The position numbers and the translations under genes are program-made. Positions 49,401 to 59,870 of a stretch of DNA of 64,000 bases are shown here, one piece after another. Position 1 is the first letter of the stretch, and every line of letters begins with the position of its first letter. The stretch is taken from positions 433,772-497,771 of the forward strand of contig NW_019091445.1 of the NCBI RefSeq assembly GCF_001949145.1, given 5' to 3'. The notes under the pieces are model-generated. The model made no database searches, was not told the origin of the DNA, and worked only from the letters and a program-made list of their open reading frames with translations. The stretch is from Acanthaster planci. Its lineage: Eukaryota > Echinodermata > Asteroidea > Valvatida > Acanthasteridae.

Positions 49401-52400
49401 GAGATCACAGTCAAGGCTGTATCCTTCCTGTACATGTATCCTTGAACCATTTTGTTTGTTTGGTTTTCCTTATTTGGACATGGAGACAGATTGTGAAGAG
49501 GGTTAAATGTAACGAGCTGCTGCAGTATTTGCAGCTACATGTATGGCTATGGCTGTGACTGTGTTGTAGCTGTGGCTGGGGGCTACGGCTAAAGGCTTTG
49601 TATGGTCTGATAGGCCAGCCAACGTCCTTTTAAGCATCCTTGCAACTACCCCAACACGCCTAACAAGATCTCAGGCTGCTCAACGTCCTTTTAAGCATCC
49701 TTGCAACTAACCCAACACGCCTAACAAGATCTCAGGCTGCTCAACGTCCTTTTAAGCATCCTTGCAACTACCCCAACACGCCTAACAAGATCTCAGGCTG
49801 CTCAACGTCCTTTTAAGCATCCTTGCAACTAACCCAACATGCCTAACAAGATCTCGGGCTGCTTTGTTTTACTGTCACACTTGCCCTGCATTGTATGTAC
49901 TATTACGCGTCTTTATCTCTACTTGATGTACATGTACCCAAGACAAATTAACGTGACTGCAATAAAAAATAATCCAAGGCTGTGCTACATGTATGATATA
50001 CCAGGTAACCTGCCAACTTAAGAGCATAAATGGTTATTTTTCCACACACACACACACACACACGTGTACTTGGCTGTATCAGATAAAATGGAGACTTTCA
50101 AAGTACTGAAGATAAATTAATTGGGCCAGAAATACATGTAAGTGAAAGCGGTACTCACAAAAGACGTGTACATGTATAAAAGCCTTCTCCTGTCCCTCAT
50201 ATCGGTCCTGGCTCCTGAGGCATTCTTTTGCAACTTTTCCAAATTTGCCAAACTCCAAAACATAGAGGCAAAACTCCATTGCACAATGTTTTTACTTACT
50301 GCAAGAGGCATCAAGCCCATTGTATAGTAATAGAGGTTGAACACTGTTTTTCCCTTAATCATATCAATCCTGCAAAGTCCTCCGAAGCCATGCAGTGAAT
50401 TTTGCCGGGCATTGTTTTTTTTTTGGGGGGGGTAGTTTTAGAGTCAGTGTCTGTGTGCATGCTGTGGTCATTGTACAAGAGATGACTTGATAAATGTGTT
50501 CATGTACTTGTATGTTGTAATGACTGTCATGCTGATATAGGGTGTAGCCTTTCTTTACTTTATAAGATTTTAAGGTCTCAAAATGATTGCTGCTCATGTA
50601 CATGTATATTATTTTTAACTTCAAATATTTACAAGAAGTTTGCTCAAGTTCACAGGGTTACTGTTTGGTTTGAAATTACGTGTTTCTGTGAATGTAGCAA
50701 ACTTTCTGTTTGAGCCAGAACAATTGAATGTGGAGTTAGGAGAGACCTGCAGTGAGATGGTTGTAGTCACTATCTTAGAAGCGTCTATGGTTTCAAGCCA
50801 CCGCTTTGTAATTTGGATGGAGTCTTCCGTTAGCATTCAGTGTTCAAACTTGCGCTGTTGCTCAGAGACTTCAGAGTCATATGTCATGATATCTAGATCT
50901 TTTCGAGTTGATCCGATGAGATTCTCTCGTTTTCTTGAAACTTGAAGAAAAGATGTCACGTATCGATAAAAGTGATTTTGTGCTGATTTGTTCTTTGCTG
51001 TCACTGCTTGTTTGGTCAAGGTTTGTGGGCTACCCAGGCAATTACACTAAGATCTTTGGTCTTCGCAACGAGGCCTGCAGCAATGGCGGGTGCCTGGTGG
51101 AGCTGGCGCAGCAGCTCCTGGTCATCATGGTCGGCAAACAGATCATCAACAACTGCCAGGAGGTTGCCATTCCGTAAGTGGAGGAGACATTCGTTGGATG
51201 AAATGTTGTCCATTTGGTTTAACAAGCTTCTGCAACTTTGGTTTTGCCATAGCATATTGTGAGTCTGATAAGTTATAGTTCAGTGAGAGTTTGATATACA
51301 TGGACATGTATGTAAGTATGCCTAGAGCTTCCTAGGCAGTCAGAGATGATTTTGTTTCTTAAAGGTGCAACTCCTTTATAAACTGACTATTGTACACAAC
51401 TTACATGTACAGTATGTCTTTCACAAAGTACCATTTTTTTTATCTGATATTGGGCTGGATTACTTTGGAATATTTCAAATATGAACAGAAAAGAACTGTA
51501 ATTTGTCGAAAGTAAAAGTTTGAGTTCCACGTGGAAATTTTTTTGTCAATGTCATTTCAGCAAACTAAAGCAGTGTTGGCTCCGTTACAAGTTGCGTGGT
51601 TCACTTGGCGACCGTGAGAGCAAACGATGGGAGGCAGACTACCAGCTGGTACCCAATGAGGGACTGTTTGAGGAGTATCTGGAAATGGGTAAAGCCGCCC
51701 CTATTGAATAGTTGTTTTGATCGGGAACGTTGTTGGGGGGGGTTGACAATTAATGTTTCATTTTTACTGTCTGTTGATGCGGGAAATGCTGCTGGTTCTG
51801 CTTCAATGATAGCAACCTGTCTGAAAAAAATCATTACAGGAAATCGTGACTTCTGACAGTTGAGATGCAGCATGTTTGTGAAGCATGTTGTAGGAAGTTA
51901 GTCAGAATTGTGTATGGTAGAGCCATGCACCTGTATGCATCTCTCTGTTGTCAATAGTGATCCAGCTTGTCTTCATCACGTTTGGAGCAGGGATAGTACA
52001 TATGTTCTGCTGCTTCAGAATGTGAAACACCCATACCCTCACTGTTGGTGTGATGGTACGGACGATAGCCCATACAGTTATATATATATGCATCTCTCCT
52101 CCCTCAACAGTGATCCAGTTTAGTTTTATCACATGTTTGTGGCTTGGTTGAAGTCCAAAAGGATGATTATGATTTATTGTTCTAGAGGTGGATGTCACAC
52201 ACTAGTGCCCTTAGTGTTGGTGTGACTGTGTGTACTGTGGAGCCCATGCAGTTATATGCATCTCTCTTGCCACCAACAGTGATCCAGTTTGGCTTCATCA
52301 CGGTGTTTGTGGCAGCCTTCCCGTTGGCTCCCCTCTTCGCCCTGCTGAACAACTGGATCGAGATCCGCCTGGATGGGTCCAAGTACGTCTGCGAGGTCCG

Positions 52401-55400
52401 CCGCTCGGTGGCGGACAGGGCCCAGGACATTGGCATCTGGTATAACATCCTGGAGTTCATCGCTAACCTAGCCGTCATCAGCAATGTGAGTGAGCAGTAG
52501 TAGTCTCATTCACCGGTATGAGTTATTATATATTTCTGGTAATGACACCAAGGATTCCTCAAAAGCGCCATAGGCACTGTAGCTTGCAAGCCTGAAGAAG
52601 CCTGTAGAAAGCGAAACAGTGAGGAGCAGTTATAGTTTTAGAGGTGGGAGGAAAACCCCAGAGGAATATTCAAGGTAAAACCCACGGAATCAGGTAGGGA
52701 CTGAAAACCCAATCCACATGTGGACCGGGCCGGGATTCGAACCCGGGCCGCAGAGGTGAAGGGCGAGGAAAGAACCACTACGCCTCCCTGACTCCCCAAG
52801 TTGTGGCCTGCTCTACGAATATGTGCAACATGTCGTCGGAGCCGCTTCTGAGTAGCAGGTCATAAAAAGTATCATGCACCATGGAAGTTAGTGTGAAGCA
52901 TTAACATGTTTCACCTGCACAATGTCCATTTTTATTAGGAGGCCAATGTGAGTGATAGGTCAGTACAAAGATCTAACACCCTTTTTAGACAGGCATTCTA
53001 GAGTCGCCCTGAATCAAATAGAATTAAGAGCGACTCGACCCAATTACATTGTGGTTTCAGACAGACGAACTTAATACATACATTTGCATTGGGTTCGGCT
53101 TATGAGAAGAGCGACGTCTCAAACCAAGTTGCTCTGGTGTCGTTCCAAGCACCTCAAAGTGTTGATCTTTTACCTGCTAGCACGCCTGGTCTCTCTTAAT
53201 TATTTAAGACGTCGCACTTTTGCCGTACTTAATTCAAATGTTACTTTTAATTTGGTTCAGCACGACTCTAGAATACCTGTCCGAAACAGTTGTAAGCTGA
53301 CTTTTTCAAATATGAACTGAAAGAAAATTACTGAAAAAAAAAAAAATAGCATTATGGATCATTTTCACAGAGCAGGCACATTTTCGTTTGCATCATGCTT
53401 GAAATTTTCTTTACTCAGATATTGAGAAAGCTGCCCGTATATTTACCCCTTTTAATCCTACATTCTGAATCAGTCAAATCATACATATCACCAGTTACAC
53501 TAATGCAATTGCTAATTTGTTATTTTTTTTTACTAGGCATTCTTGATCGCCTTCACCTCCGAGCTCCTGCCGCGGTTGATGTATCAGTACCAATATCGCT
53601 TCGACATGAAAGGATACGTCAACTTCACGTTGGCGTACGCTCCCAATGGTTCCACTTCGGAGCCCTGCAGGTGCGCACATGCAGCTCTGCCATGTTTGTT
53701 GCATTGTTGTCCCTTGACATACCTGCTTTAACTCCTCTCCCCCCCACAAGAAGTACCATGGCAGGTGCTAAAACTCCATCAGCGGGACAACAAGAATTGA
53801 CTAAAGAAACACCGCAAGATCGCAGCGTGTAATTGTCTTACGGCAGTAGAACAGTTGCATTTGCTCACAACAGCGACTGTGTAGCACTTCAGTACTTTAT
53901 TGCTTTCCTTGCTGGGGTATGTAGTTTGGGCTGTGCACAGCAGATTAGCAAAAACAGTGAATAACAAGCTCTTGGCCAATCAAGATCTGGAATCTGGGGA
54001 TGAGAGGTAATGAATGATAAGGGCTATCCAACCTCAAACAATCTTGAAATTGTTACTTCAAAAAGAGAAATGTAAAGGTGGTATAAGGAGAAAGTGTCAC
54101 TTCTCACAAGTGCAAGAAAACAGGCTGTGATTTGAGCGAGGATGACACACAGCTGTACGTTATACCAGACAGCATTACATAGCACGTAAATTTTGCCTGT
54201 TATTCATCCATTCTACTAACAGATATAAAGACTTCCGCGATCCCGAGGGAAACCACACAATATTCTACTATCAACTGCTGGCTGTCAAACTGGCCTTTGT
54301 CATCATCTTCGAGGTAATCTTGTATTCAGCCCTGCCTTTACATCCAGAAATTGTGATCTGAAAGTTGACAGTAGCATTCACTGAGATCACGTCTAAGTTA
54401 CTTGGCCACAGCTCGAATAGTACCTGCATACCAATGTATACCAATGCAGGTACTAGTTGCAGCCACTTCCCATAGACTCCTGCAAAAGTTCTAGCCTTAG
54501 CCAGAATAATTCAGACACAGCCTCACTTTGATTTGGTTGAATTAAACAGGTGCAAAATGTCAGTGTCCTGTACTGTAATGGACTGTGGGCCCATTGTCAC
54601 TGAGTGTTTTTGAGGAGACACTAAAGGTGACTCATGCATGGAGGGTGGAACTGATCAAGATGTTAACATACTCAGATGTATGTTACTCATCCTTGAACAA
54701 ACCTCTATTTGCCATCTCAAAACTCTATTCTGTCAACACTAGCTCAGCACTTTTGACAACCCAAAAAACACAACTGACTCACTTGCTGCCGGGGAACCCC
54801 GTTTCAAACACCCATGGGTTTATACACAGAGCCAGGGTGCCCGAAATCGGACAGAAGAGCTGGTCTGGATAACAAAAGACCATGCTCAGAACAAAAGACC
54901 TGCTGCTGGAAATTGCCATCATTTTTCGGCTTGCATTTTTTTTAAGGTAATCCGTCACCGTCTGTAACAGCATACCACTGTTTTGGGCATAGCGCAAACA
55001 GTCATTCATGAGGGTGTAAACGTCCATTGAATGAAATGATGAATTTTTGAAGAATTTCGAAAACTGAAAATCTTGAAAGTCGCCCGTATGTGTGCACTGC
55101 ATCTATAAAAGCACCCGGCAGCATGTGGTTAAAGCAACATCACCGAACAGGAAGTGAAGTGGGAGTTGAAGTGAGAGCTACTGTGCCTTTACATGGATCT
55201 TTTCATGGGCTGTCTGAGGAGACCATAAATTCCAGACGAGGATCTTGCCAGTAATTCCTGAACGATTTCTGTCTTTCTTGTTTTTCGGCAGCATTTTGTC
55301 TTTGGCATTGGTCGCTTCATTGACTTTGCCGTGCCTGACGTCCCAGAGACTTTGGAGATTAAGATCAAGCGAGAGGCATACCTCGCCAAGCAGGCACTGC

Positions 55401-57987
55401 AAGAGATACAGGTGAGTGTGCTCATATCAAGGTAACCTCATTCTCAGGTTTATTTTATCAAATTCAGCTGGTTTTTTCACATAAGTCTGACATGAGTCTT
55501 CAGTACTTCATCAAAAAGTTTGCAATTTTGCTCGAACTCTGAAAGTTTTCAATTTACTTGTATTCAGTTCTTCATTCTATTTCAAACTGTTCAACTGTGC
55601 AAAATTTTCATGTTCAATATTGTAATGTTCACAGTTTTCTGTTAGTTTCTTGTCGTTTCATGCATATGTTACTTCACTGCATTTGTGAATGAAGAAATGT
55701 TTCGTTTCAGATTTGAGACAAAATAGTTGAATGCAATGTTTAGCATTAAATTTGTGATCATTTTGACTGTACTAATCAATGCTACTAAATCTAAAGGAGC
55801 TAACCTTTCACAAGTGTGTTTGTGTGCCCAGCATTTTTACCGTAAGCCCTTTCAGTGCAATAATGACGAAAACTGCCATTTTGGATCTGAGATTAGCGAC
55901 AGTATGCCTTAGCAACGGCATGGTCCCCATGCTTGCTTATATGCTTGCTGATTGGATGGTTTGTGTGTCACAATGCGAGTTGCAACTCCTTCGAGTACAT
56001 TCACCACATCAGTTGATTCAGACTGCTGTGTTGAAAAGCGGCAGAGTTCATTCTTAAAAGCACTGGCCCATCAAACCGTACCGTACATCCCTGTAAAGAC
56101 TAGGGCCGTCATTTCTGTGACGCTCTGTACTCAGTAGCTTTAAGAACAGAGAACACTGCATTGAGATCAAGGACAGTGAACAAAACCTGGGTAGAATTCA
56201 ACAAAATGACTCCCACTGAAAAAAGTCTCTGTACATGTTCGGCTGAGTGTGCGAATACAATACCCAGTGAAAAGGATTTTGGTGGCGTAACAGCTTGCAC
56301 AACGAGGATATTTCAAGCATTTCCACAAAAGTGGTGGCGCATCATTTGCTTTGCAGATTCTTGTCACATGTGTACAGACCATCTTTTCCTGCGTGATGAG
56401 TATGCAGCATTTCCAATGCAAAGCCCTAGCTTGGGTGTACAACCTTTATGCTAGAACTTGAATCAAAGAAGCCAACTGTGTTCTTTGCTTGGTGCAGATT
56501 TAAGTGAAAGCTTTGCCTTAGCTTTGCCTTCCTGTTATGTCCTTGTCATTTTGTTCATTTCTACTCTCATTTTTCCTGTAGTGGCCATTGAGTGTTTTAA
56601 CCATTTGCATGTTGCTTTAGAGCAAGATCTGGACCAGTAGAAAATCCATTGTGTGATTTTGCGATGTTACTGCAGTGCGCTGATTGAATTTTTCATTTAA
56701 TTATCAGTTCAGTGTTTAATTTGGAAGACAATTTCTACCTTAATTCCTGATTTTTTTCTTTCACATGTTACACCAGAATCCTAAAATTACCTCATTCAGT
56801 TGAAAACTGCAAGATCATTCATCTCTTCCACGTGTGTGAATCTTTAGGGCTGAGTCATTTGGAATAATTCACTATTCAAATATTTCACCATCAATTTGAT
56901 CAAATATCCGAATATTCGGTCGCACCGACTGGCGGATTGTTGACGAACAAACCATATACAAAATCAGTTGCAGTAACACACAGTTGTACATTATGATCAA
57001 TGTAATAGCTTCTCACATCTAGGAGTATCTTCAGCCACGATTTAGCAAGATTTACTGGTAAGAGATGAACAAGACTTCTTGCCCTGTTGAAAATTTCAGT
57101 TCCTTTTAATTGGTTTGATGAATAATTTAAATTTTAAATTATAAGATTTGTGACACTTTTCATTTGAATCTGCCTGAAACAAGCCACCATAGTGCAATTT
57201 TTCTCATTTAAAACAAACGAAAATTTTCCCTTCCTTTTCATGAATTTTGCATTCGAATATTCAAAATCGGAAAATAACATTCGAATATTTGACAATCGAT
57301 CGAATATTCAGTTATTGGATATTCGGCACAGCCCTATGACTCTCTTTGGTCATTGTTTTGGTGTCAAAAGTAAATCCAGTTTGCAGAAATCACATTAGTA
57401 CTGCATGTATCTACATGTACCTAACATAGCTGCATTATGAGATGATAGGAGTGTTTTCTAATTGTCAGCGTTTTGTCCATTCACATCGAATGCACTTTTA
57501 TGTTCTTTTAAACAGACTGTGTGTTGCTTTCTCTTTGGACACGTATCTGCTTAAAATGTCAATCCTGCCAGGTTTCTATAACTCCCTGCACAGTTAGATT
57601 TTCGGCAGCAGTCTCAATGTCAGTCATTACTTTGGAATTGGAGAAAAAAAAATCCATTTCTGTCTCCAGAGGCTTCATTTTAAGCTTTAAGTACAGTGCA
57701 GTTGAGACACAACCAGTTTCCCGTTTGTTTCAATGATTTTTTTTTCCTGTACAGCGAAGCCTCTTTACTTTATGCCCACATCAGTGCACAAGCAGGCAAG
57801 CATGATCGCATTTCAGTGTCCTAGAAATCTGGCAGTCTATATTGATCAAGGTGGCGGTCGCTTTGGGATGGTGTCAGTGTTTTTTGTCCTCGTCTGAGTC
57901 TTGCATTGTTTGTTCACCCTTTCTTGTCAACAGGCTGATGAGAATCCTTCCAAACTCACTCCAAACCTAACGGTGCAGGCTGACTAA
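28475..57987 (+). CDS. ANO7: Anoctamin, ANO7 orthologue (TMEM16 family)
   Basis: 21 coding exons: 28475-28603, 33313-33409, 34565-34724, 35327-35456, 40799-40935, 41595-41763, 42516-42684, 43323-43413, 43696-43801, 44811-44871, 45571-45653, 45993-46130, 46599-46794, 47259-47370, 51021-51173, 51561-51688, 52280-52485, 53537-53670, 54223-54313, 55292-55411, 57934-57987 (TAA). All junction phases agree, all introns are GT-AG, and the product is 887 residues. Parts in order: acidic N-terminus, cytosolic dimerisation domain, ten-helix TMEM16 core, short C-terminal tail. ANO7-specific text includes [66 protein letters not shown] and [15 protein letters not shown]16 proteins are Ca2+-regulated lipid scramblases or anion channels in membranes. 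Which activity this one has cannot be read from the sequence. The start is the first ATG of an open exon with a clean donor. The model is complete, and I am very sure of the family and fairly sure of the subtype. Confidence 0.93.
29685..29830. mobile_element. Diverged copy of the foldback MITE, in ANO7 intron 1
   Basis: It matches the element at 40950-41135 collinearly through both arms. Shared landmarks are TTCAATACGG(T)CG, GAGAGTTTGCAACGC, ATCACAATGC, CGACCCA, TTGGAAAGGGT, CATTTCG and TGTCCAAC. The right end is eroded. Together the two copies define a dispersed family. Confidence 0.7.
30372..30431. repeat. Short inverted repeat in ANO7 intron 1
   Basis: TAGCCCAGGTTGGA...TCTCCCT at the left pairs with AGGGAGTCCACCTGGGCTA at the right, with a small bulge. 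It could be a tiny MITE or a chance hairpin. Confidence 0.5.
31363..31880 (+). repeat. Two diverged copies of an interspersed repeat (ANO7 intron 1)
   Basis: Copies at about 31363-31640 and 31706-31880 share GTGTGGAC...CAAAAGA(T/A)GTCCACA, CCCCT(T/G)(C/T)TCTGAAAAA, GAAGAGGAACAGTC(A/C)AGGA and AAAAATCCAG. A third relative lies at 38010-38210 (AGGAAGAGGAGCGGTCATAG, AAAATCCAACT). All have the same orientation. The family is unidentified and non-coding. Confidence 0.6.
32056..32068. other. Small assembly gap
   Basis: 13 undetermined bases in ANO7 intron 1, within repetitive DNA. Confidence 0.99.
33101..33240 (-). repeat. Interspersed repeat with GATGAAGTG ... CTAACACGGCTACC motif
   Basis: On the - strand it reads CATCTGATGAAGTGGTTGTT, then GAAAGCTTACGTG, TTAGTCTTTAAATGCTAC and finally GGACTAACACGGCTACC. 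From memory, a very similar string of motifs is common in repeats of many vertebrate and invertebrate genomes. I cannot name the family with certainty. It lies 70 bases ahead of ANO7 exon 2. Confidence 0.6.
33605..33810 (+). repeat. Recent tandem duplication, 108-bp period
   Basis: 98 identical bases occur at 33605-33702 and 33713-33810 in ANO7 intron 2. Each copy contains TTTCTCTTTCAG, a strong splice-acceptor-like sequence, followed by a TAA-bearing stretch. Confidence 0.95.
36987..37078 (+). repeat. Tandem array of four 23-bp hairpin units
   Basis: The unit AAAGCCTTTCATTGAAAGGT(GAC) repeats at 36987, 37010, 37033 and 37056. Each unit carries the palindrome CCTTTC-ATT-GAAAGG. Copy 4 changes only the loop (CGTCG for CATTG). 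It lies in ANO7 intron 4. Confidence 0.9.
39668..40012 (-). mobile_element. tRNA-derived SINE
   Basis: Reading on the - strand from 40012: A-box-like TGGCCTAGTGGTTA, B-box GGTTCGAATCC (39952-39962), then a conserved SINE core (CTTGGGCAAGTTACTTTACC, CTCTCTCCACCCAGGAGTAA). The tail has AATATGCGCTTCATAAGAA and AATAAATTATTATT. A poly-G/C run interrupts it at about 39794-39807. It lies in ANO7 intron 4 in antisense orientation. A short relative of the core may exist at about 13090-13140. Confidence 0.85.
40950..41135. mobile_element. Foldback MITE, 85-bp arms, next to an exon donor
   Basis: The arms at 40950-41034 and 41051-41135 are reverse complements with scattered mismatches around a 16-base loop. 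The core CGTTGGCCAATCACAACGTG-type sequence is present in both arms. The element begins 14 bases after the end of ANO7 exon 5 (40935). A diverged relative lies at 29685-29830. There is no open frame. Confidence 0.85.
41276..41425. repeat. Possible degraded copy of the hAT-like MITE family
   Basis: The stretch repeats GTCACAAGTCC, ACTTGTAAC, GACTTGTGAC, GGTCTTGTGATGGTCTTG and similar words found in the copies at 10411-10571 and 59871-60060. The ends are not preserved, so membership is tentative. Confidence 0.4.
41901..42063. mobile_element. MITE with TIRs and intact CTAG target duplication
   Basis: The element starts GGTAGACCTGCCAAC and ends GTTAGCAGGTCTGCC, part of arms of about 37 bases. 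CTAG lies on both sides (41897-41900 and 42064-42067). The flanks rejoin into CTAACCCCTAG|AGTGTATGCAAAATCAT, which matches the uninterrupted relative at 33487-33530. It is therefore an insertion inside an older repeat, in ANO7 intron 6. Confidence 0.85.
43323..47370 (+). other. ANO7: ANO7 gene, exons 8-14: TM1 to TM5
   Basis: TM1 is [20 protein letters not shown] (about 333-355). The extracellular Cys-rich loop follows in exon 9 ([32 protein letters not shown]). TM2 spans exons 10-11 (407-425), followed by [16 protein letters not shown]. Exon 12 is the TM2-TM3 linker with the ANO7 signature [13 protein letters not shown] and [11 protein letters not shown]. Exon 13 holds TM3 (481-508) and TM4 (531-549). 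Exon 14 is TM5 ([18 protein letters not shown], 573-590). A sequon NES is at 520. Confidence 0.9.
46985..47205 (+). repeat. Dimer of tRNA-like units in ANO7 intron 13
   Basis: Two units in the same direction each carry an A-box-like and a B-box-like sequence. The first has ACTCGGTAGAAC and GGTTCGAATCC (47031-47041). The second has AGCTCAGTTTGTAGAGCATC and GGTTCAAATCC (47189-47199). The B boxes are 158 bases apart. Neither folds into a full cloverleaf by eye, so they look like tRNA-derived repeats, not working tRNA genes. Confidence 0.55.
49357..49398 (+). repeat. Short tandem repeat, 16-bp unit
   Basis: CCATATGGGCTCCGGG occurs twice in succession, followed by a partial third copy, in ANO7 intron 14. 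Confidence 0.85.
49620..49863 (+). repeat. Minisatellite, four 61-bp units
   Basis: Units start at 49620, 49681, 49742 and 49803 with CAACGTCCTTTTAAGCATCC and end GGCTGCT. Units 1 and 3 read ACTACCCC where units 2 and 4 read ACTAACCC, so the array is really two copies of a 122-bp dimer. Unit 4 has two further private changes. It lies in ANO7 intron 14. Confidence 0.95.
50043..50062 (+). repeat. (CA)10 microsatellite
   Basis: Perfect dinucleotide run in ANO7 intron 14. Confidence 0.95.
52545..52798 (-). mobile_element. tRNA-derived SINE (second family)
   Basis: On the - strand from about 52798: A-box-like GGCGTAGTGGTTC, then GGGTTCGAATCCC (52732-52744), then a unique body (GGGTTTTCCTCCCACCTC) and GTTTCGCTTTCTACAGGCTT near the 3' part. 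The body differs from the SINE at 39668-40012. It lies in ANO7 intron 17. The 3' limit is uncertain. Confidence 0.75.
52989..53280. mobile_element. 292-bp MITE in ANO7 intron 17
   Basis: The left end ACAGGCATTCTAGAGTCG and the right end CGACTCTAGAATACCTGT are nearly perfect reverse complements. The similarity continues inward (CTGAA(T/C)CAAAT...AATTAAG). There is no open frame and no obvious target-site duplication. Confidence 0.75.
54419..54454. repeat. Perfect 11-bp stem hairpin
   Basis: AGTACCTGCAT and ATGCAGGTACT flank a 14-base loop that itself repeats TACCAATG, in ANO7 intron 19. It may be a chance or microsatellite-like structure. Confidence 0.7.
56845..57336. mobile_element. Degraded hAT-like non-autonomous element
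   Basis: The ends are TAGGGCTG and CAGCCCTA, flanked by imperfect 8-bp duplications (TGAATCTT and TGACTCTC, 6 of 8 equal). The interior is full of GAATATTCG-type words in both directions. The 492-base length and 8-bp duplication fit a non-autonomous hAT element. It lies in ANO7 intron 20. Confidence 0.65.
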
Positions 57988-58488
57988 CACTCAAGCACAC
58001 TCACAGCTCTTAAAAGGGCATTTGTACTCACGATACGACTATGATTTGCTTTCAAGTAATGGCAAGCGACAAGTTCTTTGGAGGCCAACTGGACAATGCA
58101 CTACAGGGCTGGATTCAAGTACACATATTCTACTGCTTCAGAATACCTACGTCTGTTTTCATTTACTCAACATCTGGACATACATTGTATGCAAGGAATC
58201 GTGGTACCAATAACATCTCGAGATATGGTTTGCTGAAACTTGGAGAGTAGGTAGTTTCGGCAGATCGCAAGTTCTGTTGCAACTGCCATTTTGTATTATT
58301 TCTGTCCTGATTTTTGGTGTAAGTTGCCTAACTAGTGTGTACACTAGTACACTAAAATGTAAAATTTTAGGCTTTTCTTTTGGGGGATTGGGATACTTGC
58401 AGTAGCTCAAAATAGGTCGCAATTCACGATACAGTGCACCGTGGCGACTTTTCTATGGCCTTGCGTAGGGGCTCCATGTATGACCAAC

Positions 58489-58647
58489 AGTTCTGTAGTT
58501 GAGTCCATCACAAGTCCCTTCAAGTCCACCACAAGTCATCAGATGTAAAGCCAGGCAGCAGGTGATCCTGTGCTATCGTTAACAATTTCTGCTGCTTATA
58601 ACTAGACCTGCAAAAGAACTTGGACTTGCGGTAGACCCGACTACTTG
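58489..58647. mobile_element. hAT-like MITE family, degraded copy
   Basis: It begins CAGTTCTGTAGTTGAGTCCA and ends GACCCGACTACTTG, similar to the ends of the element at 59871-60060 (GTGTTGTAGTCGAGACC). Internal CACAAGTCC words also match. Confidence 0.55.
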
Positions 58648-59870
58648 TTTCAGGCAGTGGTGGTGGTGTGTGTATGATTAACTTTGCCAATTATCTTTCA
58701 GTGGTCACAAAATGTACTCCATGAATAAAAGACTAGGTCAAGTAGACCTGTTTTGACTTTTTTTCCCTTAGAAAGACAAGATTTTCCACAGGGGAAGATC
58801 AATATATCCATTATCACACATTTCATGTTATGCGTATGATTTTGTAAGTCTATTTTCCTAATCTTCCTAGAAAAAAATGTGACTAGACCACTGTGTAAGA
58901 AATGAAGCCAGTCTTCCATATTACATCTGCATAATGCAATGGATTTGTTAAGATTTATTCTGGTGGTGGGAGTGGTTTAGACTGTTCTCCCTCCACATAT
59001 TTCAATGGAGTGGTCAGGAATCGGTGCATTGCTTTACTGGTCTGTACATCAGAGGACGGCCAACAAAGCAATCTAGAACCGTTGAAATTCTTTACATGGG
59101 GATCAGCAGTGTAAGACACTACCCTCGCTCACCTCCGTTACATAGAGAACACAGCAGCACCTTCCATATTCAGCCAAGGTGGGACAAGTGTACAAAGATA
59201 TGGTGTGAATGTCTGCACTGATGGCATGTAAACATACCGCGTACTTTACAACTGAGCAGTGTTTCATACTATATAAATTTCATTCTTTGAACAGTTTGGA
59301 TGTTACTTGAGCACCTATCTTCTCTTTCTTAGTATATAAGTATTTGCTGTTACTAAATACTTTGTGTACTAGTTTATGCATGGGGCAAAACTTACTGGCA
59401 ATAGTATACAGGTTTACTAATGTACAGTGTAATATATTTTGTATTTATTTATAGTATTTCTAGATGAAACCTAAATTCTATAGTAGTAGAAATGGTGTAT
59501 GTTATGTTGGACACAAGGTTGTTTATATATATCGAAGAAAAACCAAGTTTATGTTTTATTTTGATTTTTTATTTATTCATTTAATTTCTTTTTTAATTTT
59601 GTTTCTTTAATTTTACTTAAGGTAAAGGAAATAAAGGGAATGTCTGTGTAAGGTGACCTTTACATGTACCTGCAAAACTGTCCCAAGAAGATATAAAAAT
59701 GAATCAAGTTGAGTTCCTAACAAAATATAGTAGTCACTCAGCCATCCAGGACTGTTGTTTTTCCAATACATATACAACACTTGTACTATTTGTGATATTT
59801 ACAGTTTCCTAATTCCAGGGGTTTTGATTTTCATTTTGTTGTTGTTGGTATTTTGTTGTGGGTGTGTCAC

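Larger units (their letters stand above)
51021..55411 (+). other. ANO7: ANO7 gene, exons 15-20: TM6 to TM10 with the Ca2+-site helices
   Basis: This is the most conserved part. Exon 15 carries TM6 with the N-N-x-x-E motif (N636, N637, E640). Exon 16 ends in EYLE (E682 and E685), the acidic pair at the start of TM7. Exon 17 carries [20 protein letters not shown], then DRAQDIGIW (D732 and D736). In TMEM16 structures these TM6-TM8 positions hold two Ca2+ ions, so Ca2+ regulation is predicted. Exon 18 gives [10 protein letters not shown] and a glycosylation sequon NFT. Exon 19 has [11 protein letters not shown] (TM10). Exon 20 ends with [20 protein letters not shown]. Confidence 0.9.

Noticed and set aside
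49002-49445. 147-codon frame in ANO7 intron 14
   Set aside because: Its start is not a good ATG context, it has no domain resemblance, and it runs into the 16-bp tandem repeat.
49620-49863. CRISPR-like array
   Set aside because: The units are contiguous 61-bp tandem copies without unique spacers, in an animal intron.
53395-53832. 145-codon frame over ANO7 exon 18
   Set aside because: Wrong frame for the exon. The ANO7 frame 53537-53670 fits phase and family.
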